A stretch of 12,288 bases of DNA from NCBI GenBank assembly GCA_021845645.1, contig JAJZVM010000118.1:1-12288 (forward strand). Direction: 5' to 3'. Below the pieces are notes generated by a model. That model was given only the letters and a program-made list of their open reading frames with translations, searched no databases and was not told where the DNA came from. Of the stretch, positions 7,866-12,288 are shown piece by piece. Made by a program: the position numbers and the translations under genes. Origin of the DNA: Bacillota bacterium. GTDB lineage: Bacteria > Bacillota_E > JAJZYS01 > JAJYTV01. Numbering within the stretch: position 1 is the stretch's first letter; every line of letters starts with the position of its first letter.

Positions 7866-7991
7866 AGTCCGGTAGTACCTCGCGGCGACCATGGCGCGCG
7901 AGTAGGCATCGAGCCAGGCGTAGATCTGCAGGCGCTGGCCATGTAGCCAGGGGGCTGGGGAGGTGTCGCCCTGCCAGAGCGCACCGACTGG
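7866..7991 (-). mobile_element. Remnant of a DDE (integrase-core) transposase
   Basis: On the minus strand an open frame from about 8072 to 7755 contains a short stretch typical of rve/IS481-like transposase cores: ALWQGDTSPAPWL (first catalytic Asp, codon about 7967-7965), then QIYAWLDAYSRAMVAARYY (second Asp, codon about 7910-7908). Homology-like sequence begins only at about 7991 and stops at YYRT near 7866. After that the frame reads low-complexity Gly/Arg/Ala sequence, there is no recognisable DNG/third acidic motif, and the N-terminal HTH half is missing. It is therefore a decayed fragment rather than an active element. No terminal inverted repeats were identified. It lies between the operon and the toxin-antitoxin pair, and the promoter-like site of that pair overlaps its upstream side. 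The exact family is uncertain. Confidence 0.62.
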
Positions 7992-8007
7992 GTTGACCGC
8001 AGGTAGC

Positions 8008-8036
8008 TTGCCTCCAATCGCGACGCGTACTATGAT
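8008..8036 (+). promoter_or_regulatory. Candidate promoter for the MNT/HEPN pair
   Basis: TTGCCT (8008-8013, 4 of 6 to the -35 consensus), a 17-nt gap, and TATGAT (8031-8036, 5 of 6 to the -10 consensus) lie about 35 nt before the nucleotidyltransferase start. It is read by eye only. Confidence 0.45.
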
Positions 8037-8070
8037 TTCATTGGGAACATTAGGCAGGTGAGGGTAAGCC

Positions 8071-8526
8071 ATGGATCCCTATTCCGGAGAGCGTCGTGGC
8101 GATCTCCTTCGGCTCAACCTCAGTCCGCTACGGGATCACATCCGAGCCGTCCTCGCCGCCTTCCCGGACGTCGCAGGGGCCTACCTGTTCGGCTCCGCTC
8201 TTGACTTCGTGCGGTCGAGGTCGGATATCGACGTGGGGCTCATTCTCACCGCTGGCCTCCCCTGGAGCGAGGCGGAGCTCCTCACTGGCCGCATTGAGCA
8301 GCGACTCGGGCGATACGGGCCCCACCCCTTCCAGGTCGTGGCGCTGCGGCCGGAGCAGAACAGCTTCACGTTCCGTGTTCTGCGTGACGGCGAACTGGTT
8401 TACGTAGCCAACGAGGAGCGCGTCACGGACGTAATTGAAGCCGTCGGGCGGCAGCATGACGACTTGGCGCCGTTCCGACGCACATTCTTCCGAGCGCTTG
8501 GTATGGAGGACCAGCCATGGACGTGA
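8071..8526 (+). CDS. mntA: MNT-domain nucleotidyltransferase (MntA-like antitoxin)
   Basis: Minimal nucleotidyltransferase (151 aa) of the HEPN/MNT toxin-antitoxin type. The catalytic signature is Gly41-Ser42, nine residues, then Asp52-Ile-Asp54 (FGSALDFVRSRSDIDVGL), preceded by the expected beta strand AGAYLFGS. In characterised pairs this protein transfers AMP from ATP to a tyrosine of the partner HEPN RNase and so silences it. The C-terminal third (about 110-151) is less conserved. The start ATG 8071 has a GGTGAGGG ribosome site about 7 nt upstream. The gene overlaps the HEPN gene by 10 nt, giving fixed stoichiometry, and antitoxin-first order fits autoregulated modules. Symbol given by family role, not by orthology. 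Third catalytic acidic residue not assigned. Confidence 0.9.
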   Translation: MDPYSGERRGDLLRLNLSPLRDHIRAVLAAFPDVAGAYLFGSALDFVRSRSDIDVGLILTAGLPWSEAELLTGRIEQRLGRYGPHPFQVVALRPEQNSFTFRVLRDGELVYVANEERVTDVIEAVGRQHDDLAPFRRTFFRALGMEDQPWT

Positions 8527-8942
8527 ATGCCGACAGGATCAGGGATCGGCTCGTTTTCATCCGCGAGCAGGTCGGTGTGCTGGAGCCTCTCGCCCGTAGC
8601 CAGGAGCTGAGACAAAATCGCCTTCAGGACCCGCTGAGCTATGGTGGGATAGTGCGGAGCCTGCAAACCAGCATCGAGGCGATGATCGACATCGCATTCC
8701 ATCTCTGCGCCAAACTCCACGCCAGAGAACCGCAGAGTGCCGCAGATGCCTTCGAAATTCTCGTCGAGTACGGTGATCTACCGCGCGCGTTCCTGCCAAA
8801 GGCACTGAAAATGGTGCGCTTCCGCAACCTTGTGGTACACGGCTACTTGCGCGTCGACTCTGGTATGGTCGAGGCAATCGTAACCGAGGATCTCGGAGAC
8901 TTCGCGGAATGGGAAACGATCGTCCGCGGACTCGCGCGTTGA
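8517..8942 (+). CDS. hepT: HEPN-domain RNase toxin (HepT-like)
   Basis: All-helical HEPN protein (141 aa, usual length for HepT). The active-site motif R-X4-H-X-Y is intact: Arg103, His108, Tyr110 in FRNLVVHGYLRVD. Members cleave RNA, in some cases tRNA, and the tyrosine is the residue AMPylated by the cognate MNT protein, so the pair is complete and should be functional by motif. N-terminal helices (RDRLVFIREQVGVLEPLA) and the IVRSLQTSIEAMIDIAFHL helix match the family layout. The start ATG 8517 lies inside the end of the nucleotidyltransferase gene. Nothing on the same strand follows closely, so the module is bicistronic. It sits at the boundary between the ordered operon and the rearranged sigma-K region, a common setting for such modules. 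Confidence 0.9.
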   Translation: MDVNADRIRDRLVFIREQVGVLEPLARSQELRQNRLQDPLSYGGIVRSLQTSIEAMIDIAFHLCAKLHAREPQSAADAFEILVEYGDLPRAFLPKALKMVRFRNLVVHGYLRVDSGMVEAIVTEDLGDFAEWETIVRGLAR

Positions 8943-9311
8943 ACGGCTCGCAGCTCATCTGCGTCGCTTCATCCGCCACGTTAAGCGCCAGAGGGGAATA
9001 GTCTGGGTGGCTAACAGGAGTTTAGGAGTTAGCCGAGCGCATGGGACGCGAAGTCAGCGACAGCGAGGCTGGGCAGCAAGGGGCGAAAGGTTCGAGGGCT
9101 TGGGGCTTCGGCTCGGGGCTGCCCGCCCCCCAGGGGTACGCCGTCGGGAAGCGCCTTCGCGGCACTCGCCAACGGCGTCCGATGCGAGCCTCCGCCGGGG
9201 TCAGGTACTACGTAACTCTTGAACTCCCGCTAGGGCGAAGCATCTGGCCATGTCCGTCAAGTCGCCGAAAGGCGCCGCCACACCGATAATGCATCGACCG
9301 AAGGACATCGC
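8943..9311. other. Gene-free 369-bp stretch with several perfect inverted repeats
   Basis: No convincing protein gene is seen. Open frames on the + strand (for example 9007-9222 and 9041-9289) are Arg/Ser/Gly-rich and lack family features. The stretch contains GGCTAAC/GTTAGCC (9009-9015 with 9028-9034), GGGCAGC/GCTGCCC (9071-9077 with 9118-9124), a UUCG-capped stem inside it (9103-9114), ACGCCGT/ACGGCGT (9138-9144 with 9172-9178) and a GAAA-capped stem CGCC/GGCG (9263-9266 with 9271-9274). Together they could form a structured RNA, more naturally on the + strand, but GC-rich sequence makes short stems by chance. No promoter or T-run terminator was found. Confidence 0.4.
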
Positions 9312-9851
9312 CTACCGCAGGTCTTCCCTCGCCAGTCTCGTCACGGCCCTCTTCTCGATGCGGGAGACGTAGCTCCGGGAGATCCCGAGCATCCGCGCGA
9401 TCTCCCGCTGGGTCTTCCTTTCCTGTCTGAGCCCGAACCTTAGCTCCAATACCTTGCGCTCCTTGGGCGGCAGCACGCGGAGCTCCTTGTGCAGGATCTC
9501 CACCTCTTCCCTTGCCACCACCTGGTCCGGGATGACGTTCGGCTCGCTCCCGAGCACATCCATGAGCGTGATCTCGTTGCCTTCGCGGTCGTAGCCGATG
9601 GGGTCGTAGATGGACACTTCGCTCCTGCGCCGCTTGATCACCCGAAGGTGCATGAGGATTTCGTTTTCGATACACCTAGCCGCGTAGGTAGCGAGTCTCG
9701 TGCCGCGCTCCGGATTGAACGTGTCGATGCCTTTGATCAGTCCCACAGTGCCGATCGAGATGAGGTCGTCCGTATCCTCGCCCGTGTTGTCGAACTTCTT
9801 GACGATTTGATCATAACTGCAAGTCCCGGACTCCTCCAGGAGGGGGGGGCA
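9312..9851 (-). pseudogene. sigK: Sporulation sigma factor sigma-K, C-terminal portion (5'-truncated)
   Basis: The minus-strand frame encodes most of sigma-K from the end of region 2.1: IVKKFDNTGEDTDDLISIGTV, region 2.3-2.4 ARCIENEILMHLR, the sigma-K-specific DPIGYDREGNEITLMDVLG, and region 4 with LRFGLRQERKTQREIARM and helix-turn-helix LGISRSYVSRIEKR. Sigma-K directs late mother-cell sporulation genes with RNA polymerase. Resemblance stops abruptly before IVKKF: upstream the frame reads LEESGTCSYDQ and reaches a stop at 9854-9852, so the pro-sequence and early region 2 are missing. The first usual in-frame start is GTG 9746 (144 aa), already inside region 2.2. An ATG at 9852-9850 with AGAAGG upstream is out of frame because of an 8-base homopolymer (9842-9849). 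It is either a broken copy, a frameshift, or one half of a split gene as in Bacillus skin-interrupted sigK. The gene lies 25 bp after the hydrolase gene. Confidence 0.85.
9842..9849 (-). repeat. Eight-base C/G homopolymer just after an ATG
   Basis: Eight C on the minus strand directly follow ATG 9852-9850, which has AGAAGG two nt upstream. With eight C the ATG frame stops after 13 codons; with seven it would enter the sigma-K frame. It could be a sequencing or assembly indel, or a slippage-prone tract. Confidence 0.7.
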
Positions 9852-9876
9852 TCACCTTCTTATCCCCGTTCGGTTC

Positions 9877-10734
9877 TCACCCCCAGGGCACTCGAGCCAG
9901 AAACGAGAACGTCTCGCGAGCGACCCCGTCTGGATCCTCATCCAGGATCTCGTGCGATGCCCTCGGAAGCACCCGTACGCTCAGCCCTGAGATCCTCTCC
10001 TGGAGCGCCTTGGTCCCTTCGAGCCGCACCTTCTCCATGTCCAATGGTTGTCCGGCTCGCAGCAAGAGTGCCATGTTGAGTTCCACGCGCGGCAGAAGTG
10101 CTGGTGCGTTACCCGCCATGAGGTCCATCGCCTCAGCGCATTGGGCCACGCTGAGCCGCGAACGGATGCGCCCCTCGCGTTCAATCATGCTGGCCCGTGC
10201 GGCCACCTCCATGTCGTGATCCCAGCGGGGCGCCTCCTTACGTTGAGAAGCAAGGAAATCATCCCAGCTTGCGAAAGTGTACTCCGTCAGGAAACGTTCG
10301 CACTCTGCGTGGAGTTCCTCCGCCGACTCGTCAAACGGCATGTAGCCGCCGTCGTACAGAACGACCCCGCACGTCTGCTGTCTCAGCCTTGGAGAGCCGA
10401 CGAGCGCTGCCAGCGCCGCGCCAGCCCCGTAGGAGTGACCCCCGATAACCGCACTCTTCACGCCGAGCGCATCGAGACCTGCTAGAAAGATCGCCGCTGC
10501 ATCAGAGCGTCCTCGGAGAGGGATGCGCTCTGATCTGCCCTGACCTGGCGGGTCGATCGCGGCCATCAAGTAACCGCGGGTGGCACCTTCCCGGAGCAGC
10601 CTCGAAAAGGATTCCGCAGTGCTGCCGAGCCCAGGCCACAGCACGACCGCGCGGGCACCGTCTCCCGCTACAACAAGACGAATCCTCTTCCCGCCGATGG
10701 CTCCCCAAACCTCGTTCAGCTCGTTCACCTTCAT
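9877..10734 (-). CDS. Alpha/beta-fold hydrolase
   Basis: Serine hydrolase of the alpha/beta superfamily (285 aa), predicted soluble and cytoplasmic. The oxyanion region VLWPGLGST (31-39) is followed by the DPPGQGRS motif (61-68), nucleophile elbow GGHSYGAG with Ser101, and a C-terminal RASHEILDEDP with the likely catalytic His261. The acidic residue cannot be assigned with confidence. A cap-like insertion rich in charged residues lies between about 125 and 225. The fold serves esterases, lipases, haloperoxidase-like enzymes and many others, so substrate is unknown. The start is chosen at ATG 10734. A longer frame from GTG 10776 adds a basic, non-conserved 14 residues and that GTG overlaps the AGGAGG sequence, making it an unlikely start. 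It is co-oriented with the PIN module upstream and the sigma-K fragment downstream. Confidence 0.85.
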   Translation of the reverse strand: MKVNELNEVWGAIGGKRIRLVVAGDGARAVVLWPGLGSTAESFSRLLREGATRGYLMAAIDPPGQGRSERIPLRGRSDAAAIFLAGLDALGVKSAVIGGHSYGAGAALAALVGSPRLRQQTCGVVLYDGGYMPFDESAEELHAECERFLTEYTFASWDDFLASQRKEAPRWDHDMEVAARASMIEREGRIRSRLSVAQCAEAMDLMAGNAPALLPRVELNMALLLRAGQPLDMEKVRLEGTKALQERISGLSVRVLPRASHEILDEDPDGVARETFSFLARVPWG

Positions 10735-10776
10735 TCGCTCGCGTCTGCTTGGGGATCTTCCGCAAGCGAACCGCAC

Positions 10777-10835
10777 CTCCTGGCAGGAGTGAGGTGAACC
10801 CCTACCCGCGGCAACGATGGCGGACGTGACGGGTA
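10777..10835. other. Inverted repeats between PIN and hydrolase genes
   Basis: CTCCT/AGGAG (10777-10781 with 10785-10789), nested within CACCTC/GAGGTG (10774-10779 with 10791-10796), and CTACCCG/CGGGTAG (10802-10808 with 10829-10835) lie in the about 140-bp gap. There is no T-run. They may hide or terminate before the hydrolase ribosome site, but this is weakly supported. Confidence 0.3.
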
Positions 10836-10878
10836 GCAGTTGCAGCCCGGAGCTGGCGTCACCTGGGGGTAATGCCAG

Positions 10879-11532
10879 TTAGATGAACCTCGCCAGGAAT
10901 TGGCCGGGCGGCTCGATGGAGCACACATCCGACAGGAACGCCAGGTCGGCCACGTTGCTGGTAACCACGACGTCCGCTGCATGTTCCAGGGCTGCGACAG
11001 CCAAGTGCAGGTCCTTGGGATCCACCGATGCTACGGCAACCTGCAGGGCAGCCCGCTCCACACCTCCTGGCCAACGCGCGACCAGGCGTTGCAGGAGTCC
11101 CCGCACGGGCACGCTGGGCGTCTGCAGCGCGGCAGGGTAGATCGCGCGCAACCCGACGGGAACCGCTATGTCCAGCAGGGGGCCCAGGGCACCGAGGAAC
11201 TCATCGACTTCCTCCGGCGTGTACTTGCGGCGGCTACTGCCAAGGCCCGTCACGACGGCCTTGGAAACGAACTCAGCCAGGACCGCCTGGGAGACGATCG
11301 GGGTGAAGAGTAGCCCGGAGTTGGCAAGCAGCAGGCACTGCATGTTGCCACCACCGGGCTTGACTAGAGCGCCGCAGAACACAGTCGTGTCGAAGATGAC
11401 ACGTAGCTTGTCACTCGTAGTCGTCGATCTCCTCGCCCTCGAAGCGCCTGTTGATCCGCGCAGCCGTCTCGAGAAGCTTACGGACCTCGACAGGCCCCGC
11501 ACTGAATTGCGAGCGCAGAATGCGCCATTCAC
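10879..11532 (-). CDS. PIN-domain ribonuclease toxin (PIN_3/COG1569-like)
   Basis: PIN-fold RNase of a type II toxin-antitoxin module; family members cut RNA with a cluster of acidic residues and Mg2+. Counted from GTG 11532, the domain starts at LRVIFDTTVFCGALV (Asp48), with Glu87 in QAVLAEF, Asp174 in DPKDLHLAVAAL, and Asp196 in VVVTSNVADLAFL, ending EPPGQFLARFI as is usual for the family. The start is problematic: the domain begins at codon 43 (CTA, 11406-11404), five nt after the antitoxin stop codon, where an ATG would be expected. No ATG, GTG or TTG is in frame between 11502 and the first catalytic Asp. The only ordinary starts are GTG 11532 and GTG 11502, both inside the antitoxin gene, adding a basic tail with no visible family support. 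The segment between about 130 and 170 looks longer than in typical members. Toxin identity is fairly certain; translation start is not. Confidence 0.82.
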   Translation of the reverse strand: MNGAFCARNSVRGLSRSVSFSRRLRGSTGASRARRSTTTSDKLRVIFDTTVFCGALVKPGGGNMQCLLLANSGLLFTPIVSQAVLAEFVSKAVVTGLGSSRRKYTPEEVDEFLGALGPLLDIAVPVGLRAIYPAALQTPSVPVRGLLQRLVARWPGGVERAALQVAVASVDPKDLHLAVAALEHAADVVVTSNVADLAFLSDVCSIEPPGQFLARFI

Positions 11533-11827
11533 CGCGCGGTCCTACGCGCTCGGCCTGGAGGTGGCCCGCCTCACACCACTTGCGCACCACGCGGTCCGTG
11601 ACCCTGTACATCTGCGCGACTTCTGCGGTGGTCAGGAATCTGCCCTCCGCCGTGGGTCGCAGGAGGATCTCACCGCCTGCTTCGCCGATGCCCTGGACGA
11701 TCGCGACCACAAGGCCAGCCGTTTCAGGCATCAGCTTGGCGGCCGAGCTCTCAAGTTCGCGGGCCAGCGTCTTGACCTTTGCCGGCTGCAATGCGATCAC
11801 GCTCGTCACCCCCTTGTGCACCCCCAT
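11411..11827 (-). CDS. Antitoxin with excisionase-type HTH (DNA-binding partner of the PIN toxin)
   Basis: A 138-aa protein with an excisionase/HTH_17-like DNA-binding domain at about 64-108 (FLTTAEVAQMYRVTDRVVRKW, then GHLQAERVGPRGEWRILRSQF, the usual recognition helix and wing). The N-terminal part (about 8-55) contains a helical ALQPAKVKTLARELESSAAKL segment. The acidic C-terminus RRFEGEEIDDYE would be the natural toxin-binding tail by analogy with other type II antitoxins (inference). The start ATG 11827 has GAGGT 3 nt upstream, rather close; GTG codons a few residues later are alternatives. It immediately precedes the PIN gene on the same strand, in the standard antitoxin-toxin order. 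Directly upstream lie four TTCCG repeats with exact 9-bp spacing, a likely operator for this protein. It could alternatively be a small MerR/Xis-like regulator. Confidence 0.82.
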   Translation of the reverse strand: MGVHKGVTSVIALQPAKVKTLARELESSAAKLMPETAGLVVAIVQGIGEAGGEILLRPTAEGRFLTTAEVAQMYRVTDRVVRKWCEAGHLQAERVGPRGEWRILRSQFSAGPVEVRKLLETAARINRRFEGEEIDDYE

Positions 11828-11838
11828 ACTACCTCATC

Positions 11839-11870
11839 TTCCGTGATTTCCGCAAGTTCCGAACGTTCCG
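11839..11870 (-). promoter_or_regulatory. Four 9-bp-spaced TTCCG repeats, putative autoregulatory operator
   Basis: TTCCG occurs at 11839, 11848, 11857 and 11866, each followed by four variable bases, giving exact 9-bp periodicity (CGGAA-N4 on the coding strand). The array ends 12 nt before the antitoxin ATG and lies between a -10-like TATCAT and the start codon, where bound repressor would block transcription. Assignment to the HTH antitoxin is inference. Confidence 0.65.
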
Positions 11871-11876
11871 ACAGGG

Positions 11877-11882
11877 ATGATA
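11877..11882 (-). promoter_or_regulatory. -10-like element TATCAT upstream of the antitoxin gene
   Basis: TATCAT on the minus strand matches the -10 consensus at 5 of 6 bases and lies just upstream of the repeat array. No good -35 is seen 16-18 nt further upstream, so activity is uncertain. Confidence 0.3.
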
Positions 11883-12150
11883 TGCAGATGTTAGCCCGAA
11901 TATGCGCGCGGAAGTGCCGCGGGGGTGATCAGCGGTAGAAGGCTAAGGATCCAGGGGGCTGGCTGACGATGCCTGTTCGGGTGTTGCTCATGGCTATGGT
12001 CCCTACGTCTAGCCGGCGCTTTCGGACCCGCTCACATTCTCCGACGCTACGACCCAACGATGCAGTTGCCCTGCGCCGCCCCATTGACACATCTCACGAA
12101 CGGCGAACGGCCGCCGCGCCCGTGGCACGACGGCCGTCGTCTACCCCTTC
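11883..12150. other. Intergenic stretch with no recognised gene; one inverted repeat
   Basis: Nothing recognisable is encoded on either strand. ACGGCCG/CGGCCGT (12107-12113 with 12131-12137) begins 13 nt after the stop codon of the right-edge gene and could act as a 3' hairpin for it, though no T-run follows. A + strand frame open from ATG 11969 to the window edge is Arg/Ser/Thr-rich and antisense to the sigma-K tail, so it is not called. Confidence 0.4.
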
Positions 12151-12288
12151 CTACCGTAGCTCCTCTCGCGCGAGCCTCGTCACCGCCCTCTTCTCGATGT
12201 CTGCAACCAAAGGCATAAAGTCTGTCGGCTGTTCCGTGACGCTATCGAAGGCCCCGCGGATTTCCACGACGTCGTTTGTCACCAGGAT
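12151..12288 (-). CDS. PIN-like C-terminus read in frame into a sigma-K tail (5' end outside window)
   Basis: A minus-strand frame entering from the right edge encodes 30 residues (ILVTNDVVEIRGAF..., ...TDFMPLVAD) and continues without a stop into IEKRAVTRLAREELR, then TAG. The last 15 residues match the C-terminus of the sigma-K fragment at 9312-9356 at 14 positions; the DNA is clearly diverged, with about 9 mismatches in 48 bases. Similarity begins exactly at ATC GAG and ends at the stop. The first 30 residues resemble the end of a PIN domain (LVTND... then P-x-x-F-hydrophobic); compare VVVTSNVADLAF ... EPPGQFLARF in the PIN gene here. A PIN gene that lost its stop beside a sigma-K remnant is the simplest reading, but the PIN assignment from 30 residues is tentative. 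The sigma-K tail match is solid. Confidence 0.5.
   Translation of the reverse strand: MLVTNDVVEIRGAFDSVTEQPTDFMPLVADIEKRAVTRLAREELR

Noticed and set aside
9007..9289. Two short + strand frames in the gap between hepT and the sigma-K fragment
   Set aside because: Composition is Arg/Ser/Gly-rich, no recognisable motif and no good ribosome site; the inverted repeats in the same stretch argue for non-coding sequence.
9312..12198. Simple attL/attR pair formed by the two sigma-K tails
   Set aside because: The two copies are about 80 percent identical rather than identical, and recombination between them would not rebuild a complete sigK; kept only as a looser hypothesis.
11969..12288. + strand frame open to the right edge
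   Set aside because: Rich in Arg, Ser and Thr with no motif, and antisense to the clear sigma-K tail.
1..12288. CRISPR array, tRNA, rRNA or replication origin
   Set aside because: No regularly spaced identical repeats with spacers, cloverleaf-like sequence, conserved rRNA segment or DnaA-box cluster was seen by eye; the only regular repeat is the short 9-bp TTCCG array.

Overview
The window is GC-rich bacterial DNA with strong AGGAGG-type ribosome binding sites. A sporulation sigma-K C-terminal half at 9312-9851 (region 2.3 CIENEILMHLR, region 4.2 ISRSYVSRIEKRA) points to a high-GC, spore-forming Bacillota lineage, for example near Symbiobacterium, Thermaerobacter, Sulfobacillus or Limnochorda. 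That placement is inferred from protein character; no rRNA or housekeeping marker is present.

Left half (1-7761, all + strand): one tightly packed catabolic/transport operon. The order is a 5'-truncated hydantoinase/oxoprolinase-A-like ATPase, a secreted peptide-type solute-binding protein, two DppB/DppC-type permeases, a second full-length hydantoinase/oxoprolinase-A paralogue, and a DUF917 protein. Spacing is minimal: 2 nt between the last two genes, and ribosome sites overlapping the preceding stop codons. Perfect GC hairpins sit on each side of the solute-binding-protein gene. The likely job is uptake of a small cyclic amide or peptide-like compound and its ATP-dependent processing. The ABC ATPases and the B subunit of a classical hydantoinase/oxoprolinase are not in the window.

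Right half (7762-12288): an accessory, rearranged region. It holds a DDE-transposase remnant (- strand), an MNT nucleotidyltransferase/HEPN RNase toxin-antitoxin pair (+ strand) with its own promoter-like site, and a 369-bp gene-free stretch with several perfect inverted repeats. Then, all on the - strand, come the sigma-K C-terminal half, an alpha/beta hydrolase, and a PIN-family toxin preceded by an excisionase-like HTH antitoxin. The antitoxin has four exactly 9-bp-spaced TTCCG repeats just upstream. At the right edge a PIN-like C-terminus runs in frame into a second, diverged copy of the last 15 codons of sigma-K.

The points most worth checking are all on the right side: the broken sigma-K gene behind an 8-base homopolymer, the reused sigma-K tail, the 9-bp repeat array, and a PIN toxin with no ordinary start codon at its domain boundary. 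On the left, the DppB-like permease appears to start at an ATC codon.
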